64,000 bases of DNA from Rhodalgimonas zhirmunskyi. Its GTDB lineage: Bacteria > Pseudomonadota > Alphaproteobacteria > Rhodobacterales > Rhodobacteraceae. Within the stretch, counting starts at the first letter, position 1. Each line of letters begins with the position of its first letter. The notes beneath the pieces were generated by a model. The model made no database searches and had not been told where the DNA came from. It saw nothing but the letters and a program-made list of their open reading frames with translations. Location of the stretch: contig JANFFA010000006.1 of assembly GCA_030848925.1 (NCBI GenBank), positions 1 through 64,000 on the forward strand, given 5' to 3'. Shown in pieces: positions 33,524 to 43,340 of the stretch. A program made the translations under genes and the position numbers.

Positions 33524-34171
33524 ATGACACGCCACCAGCTGAACGAAAGCCCGGCCGAACATATCGCCGACGGCGTTTTGCACGTGATCGGCGTGGCCGC
33601 CTCGATTGCCGGGGTGACGGGGCTGATGGTCTGGGCGGCGATGCGTTTGCCGGGGGCGGCGATCTGGCCGCTGGCGATTTATGCCGCTGGGTTGGTGATC
33701 TCGTTCTCGCTGTCGGCGGCCTATAACATGACCTTGCATGCGCCGACCCGGGCGGTGCTGCGCCGGCTCGATCATGCGGCGATCTATTTGCTGATCGCGG
33801 GAACCTATACGCCGATGGCTCTGATCGGGCTGGGCGGCCCGGCGGGATGGGCGCTGGCCGTCACCGCATGGGCGTTGGCGGCGGTCGGGATCGTGATGAA
33901 ACTGGTGTTCTTCCATCGCTGGCAGCAGGCGGGCTTTCTGCTTTACCTCGGGCTCGGGTGGCTGGGCGCGGTGGCGGCGTGGCCGCTGATGGCGACGCTG
34001 TCACTGGCGGCGCTGTCCCTGATCGTGATCGGCGGTCTGACCTACACGGTCGGGACGATCTTTTTCCATTCGGAACGGAAATATGCCCGGGCCATCTGGC
34101 ACGGTCACGTGCTTGCCGGGGCGGTGGTGCACTATGCGGCCGTTCTGGTGGTGGCGATCGGGCTTGGCTAG
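33524..34171 (+). CDS. Hemolysin III / PAQR family membrane protein
   Basis: A 215-residue protein with seven membrane segments. Family motifs are the N-terminal ESPAEHIADGVLHVIG with the conserved histidine, LRRLDHAAIYLLIAGTYTP in the third segment, and the C-terminal FHSERKYARAIWHGHVLAGAVVHYAAV with two metal-binding histidines. Related proteins act as zinc-dependent hydrolases or stress proteins (YqfA-like); the name hemolysin III is historical. It is followed by the second hairpin cluster. Confidence 0.93.
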   Translation: MTRHQLNESPAEHIADGVLHVIGVAASIAGVTGLMVWAAMRLPGAAIWPLAIYAAGLVISFSLSAAYNMTLHAPTRAVLRRLDHAAIYLLIAGTYTPMALIGLGGPAGWALAVTAWALAAVGIVMKLVFFHRWQQAGFLLYLGLGWLGAVAAWPLMATLSLAALSLIVIGGLTYTVGTIFFHSERKYARAIWHGHVLAGAVVHYAAVLVVAIGLG

Positions 34172-34172
34172 G

Positions 34173-34290
34173 CGTTTTCTGGCGCGGAAAACGGGGTGAA
34201 ATCCTGCGAGGATTTCATCGACAGTGGCCAGTGGCGCGCGCCGAAAATCCTCGCAGGATTTTTGGGCGACGTCTTCGCAAGACGTCGCCC
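34173..34290. repeat. Cluster of four three-base-loop hairpins, locus 2
   Basis: In the gap between the convergent PAQR and MscS genes lie 34173-34193 (9-bp stem with one wobble, loop GCG), 34198-34216 (8 bp, GCG), 34244-34262 (8 bp, CGC, with flanking A and T runs) and 34264-34290 (12 bp, CGC). The first shares its stem core with the last hairpin of locus 1, and the second and third share the AAATCCT/AGGATTT core with its second hairpin. Here they may serve as bidirectional terminators. Confidence 0.85.
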
Positions 34291-34311
34291 CCCTTTGGTT
34301 TCAAAACTGGT

Positions 34312-35169
34312 TCAGTCGGCGCTGGCCTGCACGAGGGTGCGCGTGGGGAAGGGGATGTCGATCCCGTTGGCGTCGAGCGCCTCTTTCACCTTGCGCTTCA
34401 TATCGGCCTGAAACTGGAAATAGTCGGACGAATTCACCCAGACGCGGGCAAGGAAATCGACCGAGCTGTCGCCGAGGTTGTTCACCTGTAGAAACGGCGC
34501 GGGTTCGGAGCGTGAACGCGGGTCTGACATGAGCACATCGCGGATCACCTCTTCGGCCTTTTTCAGATCGGCCCCGTAGCCCACGCCGAAGGTCCATTCG
34601 GCGCGGCGGGTGTCGTAGACCGAATAGTTGGTGATCGTGTTGCCCCAGACATTCGAGTTGGGAATGATCACCTGCGTGTTGCTGAGCGAGGCCAGTTCGG
34701 TGGTGTTCAGCGAGATATCCTTCACGGTGCCCATTTCGCCATCGACCTCGACGAAATCGCCGATCTTGAAGGGGCGGAAGATGATGATCATGACGCCCGC
34801 CGCGAGGTTGGACAGGGTGCCCTGCAAGGCGAGGCCGACCGCAAGACCCGCGGCACCGATGGCGGCAACGATCGAGGTGGTCTGCACCCCGAAGGTGTTG
34901 AGGACGAAGAGGAACGCAAAGGCGAGGATGACATAGCGCGCGATGTTGCCGAGAAACTGGAACAGCGTGTCGTCGAGCGATTTGTGATTGTGCGACAGCG
35001 CGATGATGCGCCGCTTGGCCCAGCCGCCCAGCACGAAGCCGAGAACGAGGATGACGAAGGCGGCAACGACGCTTCCAAGGATCTGCCCCAGAAATTCGAG
35101 GGTTATGACATCGGCAATCGCCTTGCCATTGTAGATCGGGGTGGTGAACAGGCTGTCGAGCGACTCCAT
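34312..35169 (-). CDS. mscS: Small-conductance mechanosensitive channel, MscS family
   Basis: A 285-residue MscS. Three membrane helices are predicted; the pore helix carries the Gly/Ala packing pattern SIVAAIGAAGLAVGLALQGTLSNLAAGVMIIIFRPF. The beta domain follows with GDFVEVDGEMGTVKDISLNTTELASLSNTQ and IIPNSNVWGNTITNYS. It relieves turgor after osmotic downshock. It diverges from map. Confidence 0.95.
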   Translation of the reverse strand: MESLDSLFTTPIYNGKAIADVITLEFLGQILGSVVAAFVILVLGFVLGGWAKRRIIALSHNHKSLDDTLFQFLGNIARYVILAFAFLFVLNTFGVQTTSIVAAIGAAGLAVGLALQGTLSNLAAGVMIIIFRPFKIGDFVEVDGEMGTVKDISLNTTELASLSNTQVIIPNSNVWGNTITNYSVYDTRRAEWTFGVGYGADLKKAEEVIRDVLMSDPRSRSEPAPFLQVNNLGDSSVDFLARVWVNSSDYFQFQADMKRKVKEALDANGIDIPFPTRTLVQASAD

Positions 35170-35315
35170 CGGTGCAATATCTCCTTTTGAAACGGATAAG
35201 GGCGTAACGCGCTGATCCGGCTTGGGTTCCGTCTTTTTGCAAAGCCTCTTTCGCGGTCATGCTGCGGGGCAGAGAGGCTCTGGTCCTCGGGCGGGATACG
35301 TCCTAAATAGGGGAT

Positions 35316-36161
35316 ATGATACTGGGACTGAGAAAAAAGGCGACGCAAGTGGGCGAGACGCATCAAGGGCGGGTCACACGCGATGGCATCCGCATTCACG
35401 AAGCTGCGGATTTCGCGGGGATGGATAAGGCGGGCGCTTTGGCCGCCACGATCCTTGACGAAATGTCAGAGCATATTTTCCCGGGCCAGAGCACGGGCGA
35501 GATCGACCGCCTGATCGAGGAAAAGGTCGAAGCCGCGGGCGCGAAATCGGCCACGATCGGCTATAAAGGCTACAAGCACGCCAGCTGCATCAGCGTGAAC
35601 CACGTGGTGTGTCACGGCATCCCGGGTGACAAGAAGCTGAAGGATGGCGATATCCTGAACATCGACGTGACCGTGATCGTCGATGGCTGGTTTGGCGATA
35701 CCAGCCGGATGTACGTGGCGGGCAAGCTTTCGCGCAAGGCCGAGCGGCTGATCCAGGTGACGCATGATTCCCTGTTCAAGGGGATCGAGATGGTGAAGCC
35801 CGGCAATACCTTTGGCGATATCGGTCATGCGATTCAGGAATTTGTCGAAGGCCAGCGGATGAGCGTGGTGCGCGATTTCTGTGGTCACGGGCTGGGCCGG
35901 GTGTTTCACGCGCCGCCCAACGTGCTGCATTATGGCCGCGCGGGCACCGGGCCGGTTCTGGAAGAGGGCATGTTCTTTACCATCGAGCCGATGGTGAACC
36001 TGGGGCGGCCCGAAACCAAGGTTCTGGCCGATGACTGGACAGCGGTGACGCGGGACAAGTCGCTTTCGGCGCAGTTCGAGCATTCGGTCGGTGTCACCGC
36101 CGATGGCGTCGAGATCTTCACCCTGTCGCCTGCTGGAAAATTCCACCCGACCTGGGGCTGA
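35316..36161 (+). CDS. map: Methionine aminopeptidase, type I
   Basis: A 281-residue type I enzyme that trims the initiator methionine. The metal ligands are in NIDVTVIVDGWFGDTSRMY (two Asp), GHGLGRVFHAPP (His), FFTIEPMVN (Glu) and SAQFEHSVGVT (Glu); the substrate His is in VNHVVCHGIPG. The chosen start leaves a 27-residue extension before the usual beginning (IRIHEAADFAG). The AGGGG before ATG 35316 is rather close (two bases). Probable monocistronic gene. Confidence 0.96.
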   Translation: MILGLRKKATQVGETHQGRVTRDGIRIHEAADFAGMDKAGALAATILDEMSEHIFPGQSTGEIDRLIEEKVEAAGAKSATIGYKGYKHASCISVNHVVCHGIPGDKKLKDGDILNIDVTVIVDGWFGDTSRMYVAGKLSRKAERLIQVTHDSLFKGIEMVKPGNTFGDIGHAIQEFVEGQRMSVVRDFCGHGLGRVFHAPPNVLHYGRAGTGPVLEEGMFFTIEPMVNLGRPETKVLADDWTAVTRDKSLSAQFEHSVGVTADGVEIFTLSPAGKFHPTWG

Positions 36162-36250
36162 TCTGGCCCTTTTCCAGACGTTGTGCCGTTGCGTTCTGCT
36201 GGCCATGAGGGGGCGAGCGGGGTGAGACTGCGCATCTGGGAGGCAGCAGC

Positions 36251-37447
36251 ATGACGGTTGAGACGCAAGCACAGGGCGCGGTTCCTGCACGCACGGTGCG
36301 GCTGGTGATCCTGGTTTTGGCGCTGGCGAATTTCATCATCGGGATCGGCGCGTTTCTGGTGATCGGGGCGATGGTGCCGATCATTGAAGATTTCGGGGTG
36401 AGCGCGGCGCGGGGCGGTTGGATCATGACCTCTTACGCGATCAGCTATGCCATTATGTCCCCGATCATCGTGGCGCTGACGGGCAGTGCGGGGCGGCGCA
36501 AGGTCCTGTCGCTGGGGCTGTTGTTGTTCACGCTGTCCTGTGTCGTAGCGGCGTTGGCGCCCAATGACATTGTTCTGAACGCGGCGCGTGTGCTGGCGGC
36601 GGCGGGGGCCGGGATCGTAACGCCGGTTGCGGCGGCGGTGGCGGCGGGCATCAGTCGGCCCGAAGCACAAGGCAAGGCGTTGTCGGCGGTGTTTCTGGGC
36701 TTCACGCTGGCGCAGGTGGTTGGCGTGCCTGCGGGCAGTTTCCTCGCCTATTCGCTGGGGTGGAGGGCGGCGTTCTGGATCGTGGGCGGCCTGGCCTTTC
36801 CGGTCATGCTTGGGGTTTGGACACTGATCCCGGCGGGGCTGTCCTTTCGCGCGGTTCGGCTGGGCGATCTTGGGCGCGTTCTGGCCAATCCGCGCCACAT
36901 GTTCGCGGTGCTTTTCACCTTTAGCTTCGTTGGCGCGACTTATGTTGTCTTTACCTTCCTGACGCCGCTTCTGAGCGAAACGATGGGGTTCGGGCGCAAC
37001 CAAATGACCGTTGTTCTGCTGGTCTATGGCTCGGGGGCGGTGGCGGGCAATCTTTTGGGGGGAGGGCTGACTGACCGGATCGGGCCTTTTCGCACGCTGC
37101 TGATCCTTGCGGTATCGCAGGTGATCTGGAACGCTTGCCTGTCGCAATTGCCGATGCCGGTTTGGACGGTTTTCGTACTGGTGTTCCTGTGGTCGAGTTT
37201 CGGATGGTCATTCTTCGTGGCGCAGCAGACGCGGTTGTTGCGGTTGGCGCCCGAGCGCGCGCCGGTGATGATGGCGATCAACGCGGCGGCGCTTTACGCG
37301 GGCGTGGCGGCGGGATCGGCCGTGGGGGGCGCGGTGTTGAGCACATGGGGGTTATTGGCGCTGGGCTATGGTGGGGCGCTGGTGGCGCTTTGGTCCGCTG
37401 TGCACCTTGTGTTGTCAGAGCGGATGGCGCGGCAGGACGCGGCTTGA
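36251..37447 (+). CDS. MFS transporter (drug/arabinose efflux type)
   Basis: A 398-residue, 12-helix major facilitator protein. The inter-helix loop 2-3 motif reads TGSAGRRKVLSLGLLLFTLS, and the loop after the fourth helix contains ISRPEAQGKALSAVFLGFTLAQVVGVPAGSFL, the antiporter signature of the DHA1 family. Substrate unknown. It starts at ATG 36251, 89 bases after map. Confidence 0.92.
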   Translation: MTVETQAQGAVPARTVRLVILVLALANFIIGIGAFLVIGAMVPIIEDFGVSAARGGWIMTSYAISYAIMSPIIVALTGSAGRRKVLSLGLLLFTLSCVVAALAPNDIVLNAARVLAAAGAGIVTPVAAAVAAGISRPEAQGKALSAVFLGFTLAQVVGVPAGSFLAYSLGWRAAFWIVGGLAFPVMLGVWTLIPAGLSFRAVRLGDLGRVLANPRHMFAVLFTFSFVGATYVVFTFLTPLLSETMGFGRNQMTVVLLVYGSGAVAGNLLGGGLTDRIGPFRTLLILAVSQVIWNACLSQLPMPVWTVFVLVFLWSSFGWSFFVAQQTRLLRLAPERAPVMMAINAAALYAGVAAGSAVGGAVLSTWGLLALGYGGALVALWSAVHLVLSERMARQDAA

Positions 37448-37472
37448 TCGAGGGCGGGTTGCCTTGGGGCGC

Positions 37473-38039
37473 TTATCGCGGTTCCAGTTCAAGCAGCGAG
37501 ATCGTGGTGTCGCCATAGCGGCGCGCGTCGAGCAGGATCACGCCCGGGGGTGGGGTGATGGCGGTGTTTTCCTCCCAAACGATCAGGGCGCCGGGGGCGA
37601 TCCAGCCGGAGTTGAGCGCATGCGCCATGGCCTTTTCGCCCAAGCCCTTGCCATAGGGCGGGTCGAGGAAGATCAGCGTATAGGGTGCATCCGGGTTTTC
37701 GGGCAGTTTGCGGGCGTCGCGGCGGATCAGGCGGGTTTTGGCGGCAGCGCCGCAAATCTCGATATTGCGGCGGATGAGGGCGGTGGATTTGGTGCCGTCA
37801 TCGACAAAGGTGCAGTGATCCGCCCCGCGCGAGAGCGCTTCCAGCCCCAGCGCGCCGGTGCCTGCGAACAGGTCGAGCACGCGTGCGCCGGGGATCGGGT
37901 CGCCGAAGCGCCCGCCGCCAAGGATGTTGAACAGGCTTTCGCGGGTGCGGTCGGTGGTGGGGCGCAGGTGCGCGCCGGGATCGCCCTTGCCCAAAGCGGC
38001 AAGCGCGCGACCGCGATATTCGCCGCCGACGATGCGCAT
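37473..38039 (-). CDS. rsmD: 16S rRNA (guanine(966)-N2)-methyltransferase
   Basis: A 188-residue SAM-dependent enzyme. It begins MRIVGGEYRGRAL, has the SAM loop RVLDLFAGTGALGLEALSRGA and the catalytic motif TLIFLDPPYGKG, matching RsmD in order and length. It lies 19 bases downstream of the ferredoxin-reductase gene in the same direction, and converges on the MFS gene (25 bases between stops). Confidence 0.96.
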   Translation of the reverse strand: MRIVGGEYRGRALAALGKGDPGAHLRPTTDRTRESLFNILGGGRFGDPIPGARVLDLFAGTGALGLEALSRGADHCTFVDDGTKSTALIRRNIEICGAAAKTRLIRRDARKLPENPDAPYTLIFLDPPYGKGLGEKAMAHALNSGWIAPGALIVWEENTAITPPPGVILLDARRYGDTTISLLELEPR

Positions 38040-38058
38040 CAGGCGGGGCGCGGGCGCA

Positions 38059-39276
38059 TCACATCAGCGCCTTGAGGTCGGTTGCCGGATCGGCCACCGC
38101 CACCGGATCGGGGGATTTGCCCGCCTCGATCAGGCGCTTGCCAATCATGTAGGCGCGCGGATCGTTGGCGGCATCGACAGCGAGCAGGGTGTCGCCCGCG
38201 TAATACCAGAAGGACACGGAGCCCTCTTTCGCGCCGGGGCGGGTGATGATGCGGTCATAACCGGTGTTGAGGCCGGCGATTTGCAGTTTCACGTCGTACT
38301 GGTCGGACCAGAACCACGGCTTTGCGATGTAGTCCTTTGCCGCGCCGAGCATGTTTTCGGCCACGACCTCGGCCTGATCGATTGCGTTGGGCACGGATTC
38401 AAGGCGGATGCGGCTGCCGCGATAGGGGAATGAGGCACAATCGCCCGCGGCCCAGATGGCGGGGTCGGAGGTGCGGCCGTGGGCGTCGGTCTTGATGCCG
38501 TTGTCGATCTCGAGCCCGGCGGTGACGGCGAGTTCGGTGGCGGGCGTGATGCCGACCCCGGCGATGACGAAATCGACCTCAAGTTCGGAGCCATCGGTGA
38601 GGCGCGCGCCGGTAACGCGGACCTCACCATGCAGGGTTTCAAGGCCGACGCCTTCGCGGATATCGACGCCATGCGCGGCGTGTAGGGCGCGGAAGAAATC
38701 CGAGGTTTCGGGCGCGGCGACGCGTTGCAGGATACGCTCGGCCATTTCGACCAGCGTGACCTTGAGACCCTTCTTGGCGGCGACGGCGGCGGCCTCGAGC
38801 CCGATGTAGCCACCGCCGATGATCAGGACGCGGCGACCTTCGACGAATTCGGGTTCCATTGCGTCGACATCGCGGAGGGTGCGCACGACGTGGACGCCCT
38901 GCAACTCACCGCCGATCTTGCCGGGCAGGTGGCGCGGGATCGAGCCGGTGGTGAGGGCGAGCATGTCGTAGGGGAGGGCCTCGCCTCCCTGTGCGCCGGT
39001 GATGATGACCTTTTTGCCAGCGCGGTCGATCGCTTCGACCGTGGTGTTGAGGCGCAGGTCGATGTCATGTTCGGCGTAAAAGCTTCCGGGGCGCAGGTAG
39101 AGCCGTTCAAGCGCCATGTCGCCCAAGAGATAGGCCTTGGACAGGGGCGGGCGTTGATAGGGCGGCTGGGCCTCTTCCCCGATCAGGGTGATCGGGCCGT
39201 CGTGGCCGAGGCTGCGCAGTTTGGCGCAGAGGGACGAGCCGGCCTGACCGGCCCCGATGACGACGATGTGAGACAT
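38059..39276 (-). CDS. FAD-dependent NAD(P)/ferredoxin reductase
   Basis: A 405-residue flavoprotein of the putidaredoxin/rhodocoxin-reductase type. The FAD site is VVIGAGQAGSSLCAKLR, the NAD site is VLIIGGGYIGLEAAAVAAKKG, and the third motif is TDAHGRTSDPAIWAAGDCASFP. The C-terminal domain (WFWSDQYDVKLQIAGL) is that of electron-transfer partners of P450 and ring-hydroxylating oxygenases. It could serve the orphan P450, but the two genes are 36 kb apart. Start ATG 39276; the longer upstream frame is a shadow. Confidence 0.9.
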   Translation of the reverse strand: MSHIVVIGAGQAGSSLCAKLRSLGHDGPITLIGEEAQPPYQRPPLSKAYLLGDMALERLYLRPGSFYAEHDIDLRLNTTVEAIDRAGKKVIITGAQGGEALPYDMLALTTGSIPRHLPGKIGGELQGVHVVRTLRDVDAMEPEFVEGRRVLIIGGGYIGLEAAAVAAKKGLKVTLVEMAERILQRVAAPETSDFFRALHAAHGVDIREGVGLETLHGEVRVTGARLTDGSELEVDFVIAGVGITPATELAVTAGLEIDNGIKTDAHGRTSDPAIWAAGDCASFPYRGSRIRLESVPNAIDQAEVVAENMLGAAKDYIAKPWFWSDQYDVKLQIAGLNTGYDRIITRPGAKEGSVSFWYYAGDTLLAVDAANDPRAYMIGKRLIEAGKSPDPVAVADPATDLKALM

Positions 39277-39372
39277 GACGTGGCGCTTCCCGTGCTGCTT
39301 GTCATTGCGCGTTCGCGTGGAACGTATACGTTCGAAGGCAGGAAAAGCAACGCGTGAAAAAGGAGACGAAAC

Positions 39373-39861
39373 ATGACGATCACTGTCGGAGACACCCTGC
39401 CAGATGCCAACCTTGCCAAGCTGGGCGAGAGCGGGCCGGAACAGGTTTCGATGAGCGAGACGTTGAAGGGCCGCAAGGTCGTGATCTTTGCCGTGCCGGG
39501 GGCGTTCACGCCGACCTGTCAATCGGCACATGTGCCGAGCTTCATGAAGGTGAAGGACGATCTGGTCGCCAAGGGCGTGGACGAGGTGATCTGTGTTTCG
39601 GTCAACGACCCGTGGGTGATGGAGGCCTTCGGGCGCGAGACCGGCGCGGCGGGGGCGGGCATCACCATGCTGGCCGATGGCGCGGGCGAGTTCACCAAGG
39701 CGATCGGGATGAATTTCGACGCGCCGCCGGTGGGCTTTATCGGCCGTTCGCAGCGTTATGCGATGCTGGCCGAGGATGGTGTGGTGAAGGTGCTGCATGT
39801 TGAAGAGAGCCCCGGCACCTGTGAGATTTCCGGCGGTGAGGCGATGCTGGCCGAGATCTGA
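39373..39861 (+). CDS. Peroxiredoxin, Prx5 type
   Basis: A 162-residue Prx5/PrxII peroxiredoxin that reduces hydroperoxides with glutathione or glutaredoxin. The peroxidatic cysteine is in VPGAFTPTCQSAHVPSF (about residue 50). A second cysteine in SPGTCEISG near the C-terminus could resolve it. Start ATG 39373 has AAGGAG eight bases upstream. It diverges from the reductase gene. Confidence 0.95.
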   Translation: MTITVGDTLPDANLAKLGESGPEQVSMSETLKGRKVVIFAVPGAFTPTCQSAHVPSFMKVKDDLVAKGVDEVICVSVNDPWVMEAFGRETGAAGAGITMLADGAGEFTKAIGMNFDAPPVGFIGRSQRYAMLAEDGVVKVLHVEESPGTCEISGGEAMLAEI

Positions 39862-39920
39862 GGCCGCGGTTTCAGATCGGGCCTTTGCCCACGTTTTGAG
39901 TATTGCGAAGACCTATAAGA

Positions 39921-39953
39921 AAAGCCCCGAAGGATGACCTTCGGGGCTTTTCT
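39921..39953. terminator. Bidirectional intrinsic terminator
   Basis: The stem AAAGCCCCGAAGG with CCTTCGGGGCTTT and a 4-base loop has an A run on one side and a T run on the other. It serves the peroxiredoxin gene and, on the other strand, the I78 inhibitor gene that converges on it. Confidence 0.92.
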
Positions 39954-40002
39954 GCCGGTATTGTCTTGCCGGTATTGATTTGGGGAAGGGCGTGATCCGG
40001 CC

Positions 40003-40308
40003 TTAGCCGCAGTAGAACCGCACGATCACTCCGTTCGCGTCGGTTTCGACGTTGAGCCGTTCGGGGCTGTAATCCATCGTCACGGCCATGCCGGGAGCGA
40101 TGATGCGCAGTGGATCGTTACCGGCAAGATCGACATCGTTCACCGGCTGGCCGACGAATCCGGCAAGCGACGAGGCGGCACAGACTCCATCGGTATTGGA
40201 CACGGTTTTGCCCGCGCTGCGCGGTGCATTCGCGGGAGCATTGGTCGTATCGCAGGCCGCCAGCGCAAGCGGGGCGGCGAGGATGAGGGCGAAGGGGGAG
40301 CGGATCAT
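40003..40308 (-). CDS. I78 family peptidase-inhibitor-like lipoprotein
   Basis: A 101-residue protein. A lipoprotein signal (LAAPLALAAC, lipidated Cys19) is followed by the I78 fold: CAASSLAGFVGQPVNDV and IAPGMAVTMDYSPERLNVET, ending VIVRFYCG. Such proteins are thought to be elastase-type inhibitors by family name. The start ATG 40308 has GGAGG five bases upstream. It diverges from the formaldehyde dehydrogenase gene. Confidence 0.88.
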   Translation of the reverse strand: MIRSPFALILAAPLALAACDTTNAPANAPRSAGKTVSNTDGVCAASSLAGFVGQPVNDVDLAGNDPLRIIAPGMAVTMDYSPERLNVETDANGVIVRFYCG

Positions 40309-40516
40309 GTGGCCTCCTGACCGGTGAGCATGGTGTTGGTGACATGATGGCAGGTGCGCAGGGGGCGCATCAACCCGTGCCGTAAAAAATCGTGTGTGCA
40401 AAAATGATGAGGGTTTGGGACCTGCCGGGCGGTTGCAAAGGTGCGAGGCTTGCAGCAGTGTCTTGGCCGAAAGGCGTGGAATGGTTCGCGCCGGAATTCT
40501 GCCGGAGGGTCTGGTT

Positions 40517-41644
<1,128 letters not shown>

Positions 41645-41706
41645 GCAATTCCGGGGAACGGGTTGCGTGACAGGGCGTTGTCCTTTCGATCAAGGAGGAC
41701 AACGCC

Positions 41707-42000
41707 ATGCAAGACGAGACCCGAGACCGATGGATGCCCTTGGCCGTGGCCGGGGGGCTGGCCCTTGCCGGGGTGGCGCTTTACCGGGCCAAGCCCGAGG
41801 TTCTGGCCCTGCCCGAACCCGAGGTTCTGGACGAGGATGAGCAAAACCACCTCAGCCGCGCGGCGCGCAGGACACGAGACGGGGTGGCGCGGTTCGCGCC
41901 CTCGAACATTGCGGAATCGCTGGGGCGTTCGATGGTGATCGCCGGGGTCGCGCTGGCCCTGACGCGGGTGTTGGACGAGGTGGCGGCAAAGCGGCGCTGA
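41707..42000 (+). CDS. Small membrane protein of unknown function
   Basis: A 97-residue protein with a hydrophobic segment near the N-terminus (LAVAGGLALAGVALYRA) and a second weaker one near the C-terminus (SMVIAGVALALTRVLDEVAA). It is acidic in between (PEPEVLDEDEQNHL). AAGGAGG precedes the ATG by 8 bases, so it is probably expressed. I know no family for it. Confidence 0.7.
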   Translation: MQDETRDRWMPLAVAGGLALAGVALYRAKPEVLALPEPEVLDEDEQNHLSRAARRTRDGVARFAPSNIAESLGRSMVIAGVALALTRVLDEVAAKRR

Positions 42001-42060
42001 TCGCGGGTTGCACCCCTTGCGGCGCGGTGTTTGGATGCGCGCAAACGGAAGGTGCGACGA

Positions 42061-42546
42061 ATGAGCGAGATCAAGATACGAGAGGCGCGCCCCGAGGATG
42101 GCGCGGCCATCTGGGCGATGTTGGAGCCGGTGTTTCGCGCCGGTGAGACCTATGCGATCGACCGGGACATTACCGAAGCCGACGCTGTGGCCTATTGGAC
42201 CGCGGCGCATTGCTATATCGCTGAACTGGAGGGGGTGCCGGTTGGCACATTTTACATCAAGCGCAACCAGCCCGGCGGCGGCGCGCATGTCTGTAACTGT
42301 GGCTATGTCACCGGGCCGGGGGCCGAGGGGCGCGGCGTGGCGCGGGCGATGCTGGGGTTTTCGCTGGACGAGGCGAAGCGGCTGGGCTTTCGCGCGATGC
42401 AGTATAACTTCGTTCTGGCAAGCAATGCCCGCGCGATCACGACATGGCAGCGGGCCGGGTTCGAGATTATCGGCCGGATCCCAGAGGCGTTCGATCACCC
42501 CAAGCTGGGCTTGATCGAGGCGCTGGTGATGTATCGGCGGCTTTGA
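42061..42546 (+). CDS. GNAT family N-acetyltransferase
   Basis: A 161-residue GNAT. The acetyl-CoA site is CGYVTGPGAEGRGVARAMLG, followed by a helix and the closing FEIIGRIPEAFDHPKLGLIEALVMYRRL, a combination seen in a common subgroup of Rhodobacterales GNATs. GGAAGG lies eight bases before ATG 42061. It is in the same direction as the neighbouring genes and separated by 60 and 53 bases. Substrate unknown. Confidence 0.88.
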   Translation: MSEIKIREARPEDGAAIWAMLEPVFRAGETYAIDRDITEADAVAYWTAAHCYIAELEGVPVGTFYIKRNQPGGGAHVCNCGYVTGPGAEGRGVARAMLGFSLDEAKRLGFRAMQYNFVLASNARAITTWQRAGFEIIGRIPEAFDHPKLGLIEALVMYRRL

Positions 42547-42599
42547 GAGACAGGAATGGCGGGCAAAAAGCCCAGCTTTGACAAACAGGAGGGGCTGAT

Positions 42600-43316
42600 A
42601 TGGCCGAGACTTCACCGCTGTTGGCGGTTCTGATCGACGCGGACAATGTGCCCGCAAAATATGCCGAGGCAGTGTTGCGCGAGGTGACCGTGCATGGTCA
42701 GCCCGGCCTGCGCCGGGTGTATGGCGACTGGTCGAACGATCACATCAAGGGCTGGATCAGCATGGCGACCGAACATGGGTTGCTGCTGCATCAGGAATCC
42801 GCCTTTGTGAAGGGCAAGAACACCTCGGATATTGGGCTGGTGATCGACGCGATGGACATCATGCACCAAGGCCGGTTCGACGGTTTTGTGCTGGTCTCGT
42901 CCGACAGCGATTTCACCGCGCTGGCGATCCGTATTCGCGAGCAGGGTCTGACCGTGATCGGCATCGGAGAGGCCAAGACGCCGGATGCGCTGAAGAACGC
43001 GTGCAACCGGTTCGTGCGGTTGGAAAACCTTGTCGATGAGGCCCCGGCGCAGGGCGAGGCCAAGGGGCGCAAGGACAGCCCCGGCAAGGCGCGCGTCGAT
43101 GAGGCGACGCCGCTGATCAAGGCGGCGATGGACAAGATCGAGAGCGATGACGATTGGGTATCGCTAAGCCAGATCGGGCAGGAGATCCTGAAGGACGTGC
43201 CCGATTTCGACAGTCGGACCTATGGCGAACGCTCGCTTGGGCGGCTGGTGAAGAAGCTGAAGGGTTTCCGCACCAAGATGACCGCCAGCAACCAGATGCT
43301 GGTGACCTACGAATGA
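42600..43316 (+). CDS. NYN-domain protein with C-terminal OST-HTH/LOTUS domain
   Basis: A 238-residue protein. The N-terminal NYN/PIN-like nuclease domain (AVLIDADNVPAKYA, DIGLVIDAMDIMHQG and GFVLVSSDSDFTALAIRIRE) keeps the acidic residues expected for metal-dependent RNA cleavage. The C-terminal LOTUS domain (LIKAAMDKIESDDDWVSLSQ and GERSLGRLVKKLKGF) is an RNA- or G-quadruplex-binding module in other organisms. It likely acts on RNA; targets are unknown. Confidence 0.9.
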   Translation: MAETSPLLAVLIDADNVPAKYAEAVLREVTVHGQPGLRRVYGDWSNDHIKGWISMATEHGLLLHQESAFVKGKNTSDIGLVIDAMDIMHQGRFDGFVLVSSDSDFTALAIRIREQGLTVIGIGEAKTPDALKNACNRFVRLENLVDEAPAQGEAKGRKDSPGKARVDEATPLIKAAMDKIESDDDWVSLSQIGQEILKDVPDFDSRTYGERSLGRLVKKLKGFRTKMTASNQMLVTYE

Positions 43317-43340
43317 TTTGGGCGTCACGCTTTTTGGCGA

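Noticed and set aside
35930-37147. 405-codon minus-strand open frame opposite the MFS gene
   Set aside because: Shadow with Arg/Gln-rich text; the plus strand has 12 clear membrane helices.
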